Positions 35,568 through 43,887 of a DNA stretch of 64,000 nt are shown piece after piece; position 1 is the first letter of the stretch, and each line of letters starts with the position of its first letter. The position numbers and the translations under genes were made by a program. The DNA lies in contig NZ_NPKI01000025.1 in the NCBI RefSeq assembly GCF_002284565.1, forward strand, positions 97,053 to 161,052, read 5' to 3'. The stretch comes from Mesorhizobium mediterraneum. Its GTDB lineage: Bacteria; Pseudomonadota; Alphaproteobacteria; Rhizobiales; Rhizobiaceae. The notes under the pieces were generated by a model. It was not told the origin of the DNA. It ran no database searches and saw only the letters and a program-made list of their open reading frames with translations.

Positions 35568-35633
35568 ATACGTCTCGTATATTAATTGACATACGTCTCG
35601 TATGCTATTATCTGATTTGCATACGCCACGTAT
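35568..35633. promoter_or_regulatory. Three-copy operator ATACG-N3-CGTAT between tetR and the MFS gene
   Basis: Perfect palindromic arms ATACG/CGTAT with a three-base centre occur at 35568-35580, 35591-35603 (both with centre TCT) and 35621-35633 (centre CCA). Centres are 23 and 30 bases apart. A TTGACA hexamer (35586-35591) faces the transporter and overlaps the middle site, so a bound repressor would block polymerase. The first site lies 16 bases upstream of the tetR start. Confidence 0.85.
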
Positions 35634-35670
35634 ATAAGTGGCCCGGCCTCAAAAATCCAGGAGTATTCAC

Positions 35671-36894
35671 ATGCCCAATCCCTATCGCGAAATCTTCAAG
35701 GCAAGGGGAGCCAAGGGCTTCGCCGCAGCCGGCTTCGTTGCCCGGATGCCGATGGCCATGGCTCCGATCGGGATCGTCGCGATGCTGTCGCAGACACATG
35801 GCGAGTACTGGCTGGCCGGCGCCGTCTCCGCGACATATGCGCTGGCCAATGCTTTCGCCGCGCCGCAGATATCGCGGCTGGTGGACCGCCTCGGCCAAGC
35901 GCGGATTGTGGTGCCCACCACCGTCATTTCCGTGCTCGCTTTCGTGGTGCTGATTGCGGCGGCCAATCAGGACTGGCCGATATGGACGCTATTCGTGTCG
36001 GCGCTGCTGGCCGCTGCAATGCCCAGCATCCCGGCAATGGTGCGCGCGCGTTGGACAGAGCTCTTCCGGGATCGCCCCGAGATGAACACCGCGTTTGCGT
36101 TCGAGTCGGCGGCCGACGAGCTGGTCTACATCGCCGGGGCATCGCTATCGGTGGGCCTGAGCGTCGCTCTTTTCCCAGAAGCGGGAATGTTGGCGAGCAC
36201 ATTGTTCCTCGCCTTCGGCTCGACAGCCTTCATCCTGCAGCGCTCGACCGAGCCGCGAGTGCGACCGATCGACCAGGGCTCGAGCGGCTCGGCAATCCGC
36301 CTGCGGCCGGTCCAAATCATCACCTTGGCCCTGATCTTCATCGGCGCGACCTTCGCAACCACGGAGGTGAGCACAGTGGCGATCACCAAGGAGCTTGGCC
36401 AGCCAGGCGCTGCCAGCCTCGTCATCGGCGTCTACGCGCTCGGATCGTTCGTCGTCGGCATCATCATCGGCGCCATGAACCTGAAAACACCGCTGCAAAT
36501 TCAACTTGCCATCGCGGTCGCCATCATCGCGCTCACCACGCTGCCGCTGCTCGTGGCCGACACGGTGCCTCTTCTGGCACTGGCCGTCTTCGTTAGCGGC
36601 GTGGCGATCTCGCCGACCTTCATCACGGCATTCGGCCTGATCGAGCGGCGCGTGCCGGAGGCAATGCTGACCGAGGGCATCACCTGGGTCATGACCGGCA
36701 TAGGCATCGGCATGGCGCTTGGCTCCTTCGCCGCCGGATGGGTGGTGGACGCCTTCGGCGCACAGAGCGGGTTCCTGGTATCGGTGGCGGCGGGCACAAT
36801 CGCACTGGTCATCGTGCTCGCCGGCCAGCGCAGCCTTGCCACGGCGGATTGCGAAACCTCCGCATGCGACGCAGCCGCGGTTCCTGCCGAATAG
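35671..36894 (+). CDS. MFS transporter controlled by the divergent TetR gene
   Basis: A 407-residue major facilitator with about twelve transmembrane segments and the loop motif RLVDRLGQARIVVPTT between helices 2 and 3. It has no recognisable substrate signature; the divergent TetR regulator makes efflux of a toxic or signalling compound the best guess. ATG 35671 is preceded by CCAGGAG and lies downstream of the operators. An in-frame upstream start (35638) would lie directly after the third operator and is less likely. Confidence 0.9.
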   Translation: MPNPYREIFKARGAKGFAAAGFVARMPMAMAPIGIVAMLSQTHGEYWLAGAVSATYALANAFAAPQISRLVDRLGQARIVVPTTVISVLAFVVLIAAANQDWPIWTLFVSALLAAAMPSIPAMVRARWTELFRDRPEMNTAFAFESAADELVYIAGASLSVGLSVALFPEAGMLASTLFLAFGSTAFILQRSTEPRVRPIDQGSSGSAIRLRPVQIITLALIFIGATFATTEVSTVAITKELGQPGAASLVIGVYALGSFVVGIIIGAMNLKTPLQIQLAIAVAIIALTTLPLLVADTVPLLALAVFVSGVAISPTFITAFGLIERRVPEAMLTEGITWVMTGIGIGMALGSFAAGWVVDAFGAQSGFLVSVAAGTIALVIVLAGQRSLATADCETSACDAAAVPAE

Positions 36895-36996
36895 TCTCTA
36901 TGCGTCCGGTCCCGAGCGGGGCCGGACGTCCTCCTCTCGAAGGCGTCTACGGCCGCCCGCCTCTGGTGCGACGGCCTGAGGGGCCGACACGGCAAA

Positions 36997-38214
36997 TCAG
37001 CCGCGGCACTGATCGGCGGCTTCGGGGCCGCGGGCATACTGGTCGTCCGTCACCTGCTCCATCCAGGTGACGGCACTGCCATTGAGGGACTCCGCCACGG
37101 CCACGTGGGTCATGGAGGCCCCCTTCGAAGCGCCATGCCAGTGACGAACATTTGGCGGAATATTCACCACATCCCCAGGCCTCACCTCCTCGATCGGCCC
37201 GCCTTCGCTTTGTACCCAGCCACAGCCCGAGGTGACGATCAGCGTCTGGCCAAGCGGATGCGTATGCCAAGCTGTGCGCGCACCCGGCTCGAAGCTCACC
37301 GTCGCCCCGCCGACTCGCGCCGGCTCCTCGGTTTGAAACCGCGACTCGACCCGCACGGAGCCGGTGAAGTTTTCAGGTGATCCCGTGGCGGCGGCCTCTG
37401 GGTCGTGTTTCTGCACAGAAAGCGCGTCGGCACCGGCGTCCCCTGGCGCAGCAGCTTTGCGAGCTTCGAAGACCCCGCGCAGGACCGGCACCGCCGACAT
37501 TGCATTGGGCCAGCCGGCATAGTAGGCTAGATGCGTCGGAACCTCCGCGACCTCGGTTCGTGTCAGGCCGTTGTCCATCCCTCGACTTAGATGGAAAGGC
37601 AGTTGCTCGGCTTTGCCCGTTGCGATGAGACCGGCGATGGTGACAAGGCTGCGATCACGCGCCGAGAGTTGCGGCCGTCGCCAGAGTTCGCCGAAGAGCA
37701 CCCGGTTGGTATATTCCGCGAGCCCCGGAACGACCGGGCCGGTCGACGTATCCACGCTCGCCGCCCTTGCCGCCTCGGAAGCTGGATCGAGTTCCAGTGG
37801 CTGCCCCGCCTCGGCCGCAACCGGCTCGATGCCGCGCTTATCGAAGACCTCCTTTGTCGCGTTGACGGCGGAAATGGCGTTCGGCCAGCCGGAGTAGAAG
37901 GCGAGATGGGTGATGATCTCGCCGATCTCGCTTGGGATCACGCCGTTATCGAGCGCCCGACCGACATGCCCACCCACCTGCGCAATGCGACCCGACGCAA
38001 TCAGGGCCGAGACGGTGACGATGCTGCGATCACGAGGCTTGAGCTCGTCGCGCAGCCAGACATCGCCGAACAGCAGCTCGTCCGTATAATCTCCGAGACC
38101 AGGCGCCACAACATAGACGTCCGGCGGCGCGATCCGGCCTGCGGGCCGCTCCTGCGCCTCGCCGGCCGAGGCAGCGAGCGACGAGATCACCAGGGAAGCC
38201 GCGAGTTTCTTCAT
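36997..38214 (-). CDS. Exported protein with two carboxymuconolactone decarboxylase domains and a cupin
   Basis: A 405-residue fusion. A signal peptide (cleavage near AGEA-QE) is followed by two CMD domains, about residues 35-130 and 160-245, each with the motif IGEIITHLAFYSGWPNA or its variant VAEVPTHLAYYAGWPNA, and by a C-terminal cupin (about 280-385) with HTHPLGQTLIVTSGCGWVQ and GDVVNIPPNVRHWHGA. The two CMD copies are clear tandem duplicates. AhpD-type CxxC is absent, so a peroxidase role is unlikely. The fused, exported form suggests conversion of a small periplasmic substrate. It is convergent with the MFS gene. Confidence 0.88.
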   Translation of the reverse strand: MKKLAASLVISSLAASAGEAQERPAGRIAPPDVYVVAPGLGDYTDELLFGDVWLRDELKPRDRSIVTVSALIASGRIAQVGGHVGRALDNGVIPSEIGEIITHLAFYSGWPNAISAVNATKEVFDKRGIEPVAAEAGQPLELDPASEAARAASVDTSTGPVVPGLAEYTNRVLFGELWRRPQLSARDRSLVTIAGLIATGKAEQLPFHLSRGMDNGLTRTEVAEVPTHLAYYAGWPNAMSAVPVLRGVFEARKAAAPGDAGADALSVQKHDPEAAATGSPENFTGSVRVESRFQTEEPARVGGATVSFEPGARTAWHTHPLGQTLIVTSGCGWVQSEGGPIEEVRPGDVVNIPPNVRHWHGASKGASMTHVAVAESLNGSAVTWMEQVTDDQYARGPEAADQCRG

Positions 38215-38389
38215 GAGGAATTCTCCATTCCGGATAGAGACTTGTCATTCGAAGGCGGGCGCTTGGGGCGACCGTTCGTGGTCGGAGGCGCATGGCAGCG
38301 CCCAGCGAAAGAGACGCATCGCGAGGAACAGAAGCGCGCGAGGCGTGGCCGCGGGGAGGACAGTTGCTCCACGCGAACGACAGCAACGC

Positions 38390-40585
38390 TCATATCTCGG
38401 GCAAACCCGAAAGCAGCTTGTCGAGTGTGACCGGATAGTCGCGCACGCGCACGCCGCTAGCGTTGTAGACCGCGTTGGCGATGGCCGCGCCGACGCCGCA
38501 GAGGCCGAGCTCGCCGACGCCCTTGGCCTTCATTGGCGAGGAGATCGGATCCGTCTCGTCAAGGAAGACCACCTCCTGGTGCGGGATGTCGGCATGGACC
38601 GGCACCTCATAGCCGGCGAGATCATGGTTGACGAAGAAGCCGTGGCGCTTGTCGACTGCAAGCTCCTCCATCAGCGCCGCGCCGACGCCCATGGTCATGG
38701 CGCCGATGACCTGGCTGCGCGCCGATTTGGGATTGAGGATACGACCGGCCGCGCAGACCGCGAGCATCCGCCTCACGCGGATCTCTCGGGTTGCGACGTC
38801 GACACCGACTTCAACGAAGTGAGCAGCAAAGGTCGATTGCTGGTATTGTTTGGCGAGGTTGCCATATTCTATCGCGTCCTCGGCGACGAGGCCTGCTTCA
38901 CCTGCGGCCTCGGCGAGCGAAACGCTGCGACTGCCCAAGCGGACATTGCCATCCTCAAAGAGGGCCTCGGCAGAGTTGAATCCAAGCTTTTGCGTCACCG
39001 CCTCGCGTAGCTTGACGCACGCGGCATAAACGCCTGATGTCGAGTTGTTGGCGCCCCATTGTCCACCTGAGCCGGCCGAAACCGGGAAGATCGAGTCGCC
39101 AAGCCGCACCACCACCTTGTCGAGCGGCACGCCCATCATCTCCGCCGCCGTCTGGGCGATAATCGTATAGCTGCCGGTGCCGATGTCGGTCATGTCGGTC
39201 TCGACCGTGACGACGCCACGATGATCGAGCCGGACACGTGCGGCAGACGTCGTCAGGAGGTTGTTGCGAAAACCCGCGGCGACACCCACACCAATCAGCC
39301 AGCGCCCCTCGCGGACCCGGCCGGTCCGGACACCGCGCGTCTTCCAGCCGAAGCGTTCGGCGCCGATGCGCAGGCACTCGACCAACTGGCGCTGCGAGAA
39401 CCGGCGATCCGGGTTCTCAGGATCGACCTGGGTGTCGTTGAGGATGCGGAATTCGACCGGATCGATGTCGAGCTTTTCCGCCATCTCGTCCATCGCGATC
39501 TCCAGCGCCATCAAGCCCGGCGCTTCGCCCGGCGCACGCATCGCATTGCCTTCGGGCAGATCGAGCACAGCAAGCCGTGTGGCGGTCATGCGATTGGCGC
39601 CGGCATAGAGCAGGCGGGTCTGCTGGACTGCATTTTCTGGACCGCCGCCGGGCAGGTCGCCAGACCAGCTTTCATGGCCGATCGCGGTGATCTTGCCATC
39701 CCGGGTCGCGCCGATACGGATGCGCTGGATCGTTGCCGGCCGGTGCGTGGTGTTGTTGAACATGAAAGGCCGCGCAAGCGCCACCTTAACCGGCCGCCGG
39801 GCGGCGCGTGCGCCAAGAACTGCAAGCACCGCATCGGATCGCACGAACAGCTTGCCGCCAAAGCCACCGCCGATGAACGGCGAGATAAGACGAATATTCT
39901 CCTTGGGGATGCCCAGCGTCTTGGCCATGTCCCCTGTGCTCCAGGCGATCATCTGGTTCGAGGTCCAAAGCGTGAGCTTGTCCCCGTCCCAGGCGGCGAT
40001 CGAGGCATGCGGCTCCATCATCGCGTGCCCTTGATCGGGCGTGGTGTAGGTCGCATCAAGCTCGACCGGCGCACTGGCAAAGGCGCTGGCGAAGTCGCCG
40101 ACCGCGGTATCAGGCGTGGCCCCATCCGGCACGATCGCGGAATCCTTGGCGCTCGCGAGGTCGAACGCGCCCTGGGCCCGGATATAGTCGACGCGGACCA
40201 GCTGTGCCGCGGCGCGCGCCTGTTCGAACGTCTCGGCGACGACAAGCGCGATCGCCTGATGATAATGCTGGATGTCGGGACCGCCGAGCAGCTTGGCTGT
40301 GTTCCAGTCACCTTTGCCGAGTTTGCCGGCGTTTTCAGCCGTGACGATGGCCAGCACGCCTGGCGCGGCCCTGGCTTTGGTCAAATCGATCGAGGCGATC
40401 CGGCCCTTGGCGATGGCCGAGCCGACCACGTAGCCATAGGCCTGGTTGGGTACGACATCGTGCCACTCATAGGCATAGGGCGCAGTGCCTGTGGTCTTGA
40501 GCGGACCGTCGATCCGATCGGTAGGCTTGCCGACGATCTTGAGTTGATCGATCGGATTGGTCGTGGCGGGGGTATCGAATCTCAT
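38390..40585 (-). CDS. paoC: Molybdopterin-binding subunit of a xanthine-oxidase-family aldehyde oxidoreductase (PaoC-like)
   Basis: The 731-residue large subunit of a PaoABC-type periplasmic aldehyde oxidoreductase. It opens with the aldehyde oxidase a/b hammerhead domain (KIVGKPTDRIDGPLKTTGTAPYAYEW), followed by the MoCo domain with FIGGGFGGKL, RAPGEAPGLMALE (active-site region), and the catalytic Glu in KGVGELGLCGVGAAIANAV near residue 695. Lengths and order (2Fe-2S, FAD, Mo subunits) match E. coli paoABC. It follows paoB by three bases. A dedicated maturation gene (paoD/xdhC type) is not present next to it. Confidence 0.92.
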   Translation of the reverse strand: MRFDTPATTNPIDQLKIVGKPTDRIDGPLKTTGTAPYAYEWHDVVPNQAYGYVVGSAIAKGRIASIDLTKARAAPGVLAIVTAENAGKLGKGDWNTAKLLGGPDIQHYHQAIALVVAETFEQARAAAQLVRVDYIRAQGAFDLASAKDSAIVPDGATPDTAVGDFASAFASAPVELDATYTTPDQGHAMMEPHASIAAWDGDKLTLWTSNQMIAWSTGDMAKTLGIPKENIRLISPFIGGGFGGKLFVRSDAVLAVLGARAARRPVKVALARPFMFNNTTHRPATIQRIRIGATRDGKITAIGHESWSGDLPGGGPENAVQQTRLLYAGANRMTATRLAVLDLPEGNAMRAPGEAPGLMALEIAMDEMAEKLDIDPVEFRILNDTQVDPENPDRRFSQRQLVECLRIGAERFGWKTRGVRTGRVREGRWLIGVGVAAGFRNNLLTTSAARVRLDHRGVVTVETDMTDIGTGSYTIIAQTAAEMMGVPLDKVVVRLGDSIFPVSAGSGGQWGANNSTSGVYAACVKLREAVTQKLGFNSAEALFEDGNVRLGSRSVSLAEAAGEAGLVAEDAIEYGNLAKQYQQSTFAAHFVEVGVDVATREIRVRRMLAVCAAGRILNPKSARSQVIGAMTMGVGAALMEELAVDKRHGFFVNHDLAGYEVPVHADIPHQEVVFLDETDPISSPMKAKGVGELGLCGVGAAIANAVYNASGVRVRDYPVTLDKLLSGLPEI

Positions 40586-40588
40586 CGG

Positions 40589-41536
40589 TCAGGTCCTTGC
40601 TTCCGCCAGAACCGCGGCGAGCGTGCGCTCGACCAGCGGCAGCTTGAATGCATTCTCTTGCGTCGGCTTGGCGTCGGCCAGCAGCTGCTCCGCTACGGCC
40701 TTGGCGCCGCGCGGCAACTCGGCCTCGGCCGCCTCGACACGCCACGGCTTGTGCGCCACGCCGCCGAGAGCGATGTGCCCGGTGCCGTCGCGCTGCACGA
40801 TTGCGCCGGCCGAGACCAGCGCGAAGGCATAGGAAGCCCGGTCGCGCACCTTGTGATAGATATGCGTTCCGCCCACCGGTCTGGGCAGCGTGACTGCGGT
40901 GATCAGCTCGCCGGGTATGAGTGCGTTCTCGACATGCGGCGTGTCGCCGGGCAGCCGGTGGAATTCGGCGATGGGTATGCTCCGCGCCGTGCCGTCGGGG
41001 CGCACCGTCTCCACTGTTGCGTCGAGCACCCGCATCGCCACGGCCATGTCGCTCGGATGGGTTGCGATGCACATCTCGCTTGCGCCGATCACGGCATGCT
41101 GACGGCTGAACCCGCCGATCGCGGCACAGCCGCTGCCGGGCTGGCGTTTGTTGCATGGCTGGTTGGTGTCGTAGAAATAGGGGCAGCGCGTGCGCTGCAG
41201 CAGGTTGCCCGCGGTGGTCGCCTTGTTGCGCAGCTGGCCCGAGGCACCGGCGAGCAGCGCGCGAGAGAGCAGGCCATAGTCGCGTCGCACGCGCTCATCC
41301 GCGGCGAGATCGGTGTTGCGCACCAGGGCGCCGATGCGCAACCCGCCCTCTGGCGTGGTCTCGATCCTATCGAGCGCGAGATCGTTGACGTCGATCAGGT
41401 GCGTCGGCGTTTCGATTTCGAGCTTCATCAGATCGAGCAGGTTGGTGCCGCCGGCAATGAACTTGGCGCCTTCGGCACTCGCCGCGGCAGCTGCTTCCGC
41501 AGGAGAACTCGCGCGCTCATAGGTGAAGGATCTCAT
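40589..41536 (-). CDS. paoB: FAD-binding subunit of the aldehyde oxidoreductase (PaoB-like)
   Basis: A 315-residue FAD subunit. The flavin motif KFIAGGTNLLDLMKLE (about residues 25-40) is present, and the extra cysteines RCPYFYDTNQPCNKRQPGSGCAA (near residues 120-142) match the additional [4Fe-4S] cluster of PaoB-type subunits. It overlaps paoA by four bases (ATGA) and precedes paoC by three bases. ATG 41536 restores the family start MRSFTYERA. Confidence 0.92.
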   Translation of the reverse strand: MRSFTYERASSPAEAAAAASAEGAKFIAGGTNLLDLMKLEIETPTHLIDVNDLALDRIETTPEGGLRIGALVRNTDLAADERVRRDYGLLSRALLAGASGQLRNKATTAGNLLQRTRCPYFYDTNQPCNKRQPGSGCAAIGGFSRQHAVIGASEMCIATHPSDMAVAMRVLDATVETVRPDGTARSIPIAEFHRLPGDTPHVENALIPGELITAVTLPRPVGGTHIYHKVRDRASYAFALVSAGAIVQRDGTGHIALGGVAHKPWRVEAAEAELPRGAKAVAEQLLADAKPTQENAFKLPLVERTLAAVLAEART

Positions 41537-42183
41537 GCCGGCCTCCCGGCGACCTCGGCGATCGCTTCGACGATGTTGGAATAGGCGCCGCAACGGCAGA
41601 TGTTGCCGCTCATCCGCTCGCGCAGTTCGGCGACTGTGGCTTGCGGCGTTGCGGTCAAATCACCGCTCACGTGGCTCGGGATGCCCGCCCTGATCTCGTC
41701 CAGCACCGCCACGGCGGAGCAGATTTGCCCGGGCGTGCAATAGCCACACTGGTAACCGTCATGCTTCACGAAGGCAGCCTGCATCGCGTTCAGGTTCTGA
41801 GGCGCGCCGAGCCCTTCGATGGTGGTGATGGTATCGCCTTCGTGCATCACGGCGAGCGTCAGGCATGAATTGATCCGTTGGCCGTCGACCATCACCGTGC
41901 AAGCGCCGCACTGGCCGTGATCGCAGCCCTTCTTGGTGCCGGTGAGATGCAGGTGCTCGCGCAACGCATCGAGCAGCGTGGTCCGCGTGTCGAGGTCCAG
42001 TTCGCGGGCCTCGCCATTCACAGTGATGGCTACTTTCGACATGGCAGGTTCGCCGACGGCGGAAGGCATATCACCAGTGCCAGCTTGAGCGTTCGCCCCG
42101 GATGGCGCCGCGGTCATTACCGCGGCGGCTCCTGCCATCAACAGATCCCGTCTGGTGATACTAAAGTCTGCGGAGGTCGTCAT
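41533..42183 (-). CDS. paoA: Tat-exported 2Fe-2S subunit of the aldehyde oxidoreductase (PaoA-like)
   Basis: A 216-residue iron-sulfur subunit with a twin-arginine signal (ITRRDLLMAGAAAVMTAA), which exports the folded complex to the periplasm. Two [2Fe-2S] motifs are complete: GCDHGQCGACTV plus a later Cys in RINSCLTL, and CGYCTPGQIC with ICRCGAY. It is the first gene of the operon; ATG 42183 gives a normal Tat peptide. Upstream lies the remnant of a LysR gene. Confidence 0.94.
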   Translation of the reverse strand: MTTSADFSITRRDLLMAGAAAVMTAAPSGANAQAGTGDMPSAVGEPAMSKVAITVNGEARELDLDTRTTLLDALREHLHLTGTKKGCDHGQCGACTVMVDGQRINSCLTLAVMHEGDTITTIEGLGAPQNLNAMQAAFVKHDGYQCGYCTPGQICSAVAVLDEIRAGIPSHVSGDLTATPQATVAELRERMSGNICRCGAYSNIVEAIAEVAGRPA

Positions 42184-42509
42184 GTCGCTTTTGATCCTCT
42201 TCTCTGTCAGAGCGAGCACATCAATGGCCGCTGAAGGCGTGCCGATTTTTCGGCAACGTCCTGTTGGTCGTGGCGATCGGGGACCGAGCTGTCCCAACAG
42301 GAAGATAGTTTGAGCAGCGCTCGCGATTAGTGGCTCAATTCCGCATGCTCTTATGCGTGAGCGTCATGAATGCTGGCGCGCGGCTCATCATTCATCTGGC
42401 GGAAGTGGCCGTCAGGCAGACGCGTAGAAAGGCGCGGCGTATCCGCGGGCCTGTCAAAGCCGGCAGCGCCGCTCACTTGCATCAAGATCATTGCGCAAAT
42501 CGGAACTTC

Positions 42510-42636
42510 ATGAATACGACATGAGGAGCTTGCCGGCCTGAGTGGCTTTCTGGCAGGTGCGGAGGAGCGCAGCTTCACGCGCGCTGCGGCCAAGCTCGGG
42601 ACGCGCAATCCGCCCTGAGCCGCACGGCGCTGAAGT
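42510..42636 (+). pseudogene. Remnant of a LysR regulator N terminus
   Basis: The frame reading LSGFLAGAEERSFTRAAAKLG (42538-42600) is the opening of a LysR HTH. The next residues continue only after a frameshift as QSALSRT (42606-42626), then hit TAG at 42634-42636. The start region MNTT (42510) is also out of frame. No effector domain follows. It lies divergent from and immediately upstream of paoABC, where a LysR regulator is often found, so it is probably the decayed regulator of that operon. Confidence 0.7.
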
Positions 42637-42675
42637 AGTTCTCAGGTCAACAGGGGGCTGCGGGGCGCGCCGCCT

Positions 42676-43776
42676 CTAAAGAATCTCGGTCTTGGCGATA
42701 TGGATGCCGAAGCCTTCGAGCCCGACGTAGTGGCGCTCGCGCGAGGCGATCAGGTTGATCGAGGAAATACCCAGATCCTTCAAGATTTGCGCGCCGAGGC
42801 CGATCTCGCGCCATTCGTTTTCGCGGCGGCGCGCCTCTTCATGGTCCTCGCGGTCTTCGGCAGTCGGCCGCTTGCGCTCCTGATGGGCGACGCCGACCGA
42901 GCCTTCGCGCAGATAGACGATAACGCCGCGCCGGCGCTCGCCCATCGATTTCATGATGCCGTCCAGCCTGTGGCTGGTGCCGAAGACGTCCGTCACCACA
43001 TCTTCGGAATGCAGCCGCACCGGCACCTCCTCGCCGTCGCGGATGTCGCCGAAGACGATCGCCACATGGTGCATCGAGTCCCACGGCAGCGTGTAGGTGA
43101 AGACCTGCGCCTTGCCGCCAGGCGTGTCGATGTTCGAACAGGCGACACGCTCGACCAGCGTTTCCTTGCGCTGGCGGTAAGCGATGAGATCGGCGACCGA
43201 AATCTGCTTCAAACCGTTCTTTTCGGCGAAGGCCTGCACCTGCGGGCCGCGCATCACGGTGCCATCATCGTTGACCAGCTCGGAAATGACGCCGACCGGC
43301 GGCAGGCCGGCGAGCTTGCACAAATCCACAGCGGCTTCGGTATGGCCCGAACGCATCAGCACGCCGCCTTCGCGCGCAATCAGCGGAAAGATGTGACCGG
43401 GGCGGACGAAATCGGAAGCGCCGACATTGCCGTTGGCGAGATTGCGCACGGTCAATGTACGGTCGTCGGCCGAAATGCCTGTTGTGGTGCCGTGCTTGAA
43501 ATCGACGCTTACGGTGAAGGCGGTGGTGTGGGCCGAATCATTGTCGGCGACCATCGGCGACAGGTTGAGGCGCTTGGCTTCCTCGCGCGGCATCGGCGTG
43601 CAGACGATGCCGGAGGTGTTGCGGACGATGAACGCCATCTTCTCCGGCGTGCAATGGACGGCGGCAACGATCAGGTCGCCCTCGTTCTCGCGCCCGTCGT
43701 CGTCCATGACGACGACGATCTCGCCGCGTTCGAAGGCGCGCAGAGCTTCGACGATTCTCTTCTGGTCGTAAGACAT
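42676..43776 (-). CDS. ribBA: 3,4-dihydroxy-2-butanone-4-phosphate synthase fused to a GTP cyclohydrolase II-like domain (RibBX type)
   Basis: A 366-residue riboflavin synthesis protein. The N-terminal RibB half (residues 1-200) has the acidic motif DDDGRENEGDL and RSGHTEAAVDL, so it should be active. The C-terminal half looks like GTP cyclohydrolase II, but the zinc cysteines are absent: the position normally reading C-x2-G-D-x-F-x-S-x-R-C-x-C is EDVVTDVFGTSHRL. That matches the RibBX form described in some rhizobia, in which only DHBP synthase is functional. ATG 43776 is chosen over GTG 43791. A hairpin lies between it and aroC. Confidence 0.93.
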   Translation of the reverse strand: MSYDQKRIVEALRAFERGEIVVVMDDDGRENEGDLIVAAVHCTPEKMAFIVRNTSGIVCTPMPREEAKRLNLSPMVADNDSAHTTAFTVSVDFKHGTTTGISADDRTLTVRNLANGNVGASDFVRPGHIFPLIAREGGVLMRSGHTEAAVDLCKLAGLPPVGVISELVNDDGTVMRGPQVQAFAEKNGLKQISVADLIAYRQRKETLVERVACSNIDTPGGKAQVFTYTLPWDSMHHVAIVFGDIRDGEEVPVRLHSEDVVTDVFGTSHRLDGIMKSMGERRRGVIVYLREGSVGVAHQERKRPTAEDREDHEEARRRENEWREIGLGAQILKDLGISSINLIASRERHYVGLEGFGIHIAKTEIL

Positions 43777-43803
43777 AGGCGCTCGTTTCACTCGCAGGGG
43801 AAT

Positions 43804-43887
43804 AGGGCAGTACGGCAGTAGGGGAAAGGAAAAAATTGCTGGGGCTCAGTGACAGCGGGCCCTACTGCCCTACTGCCCTACTGCCCT
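43804..43887 (-). repeat. Tandem CCCTACTG repeat pairing with an inverted copy
   Basis: Three tandem 8-base units CCCTACTG (43860-43883, plus a partial fourth) overlap the aroC stop codon (43870-43872). A 20-base inverted copy (43804-43823) pairs with them with one mismatch across a 36-base loop. Because the right arm is periodic, the hairpin can form in two registers. It could act as an aroC 3' end or as a barrier between aroC and ribBA. Confidence 0.6.

Noticed and set aside
39221..41584. A 787-codon open frame antisense to paoC/paoB
   Set aside because: Same cause: a long high-G+C shadow opposite two well-supported genes.
42298..42680. Small open frames around 42330-42608
   Set aside because: They overlap the LysR remnant and have no coding likeness of their own.
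43777..43869. FMN riboswitch ahead of ribBA
   Set aside because: The gap is short and filled by the CCCTACTG hairpin; no conserved RFN blocks are present.
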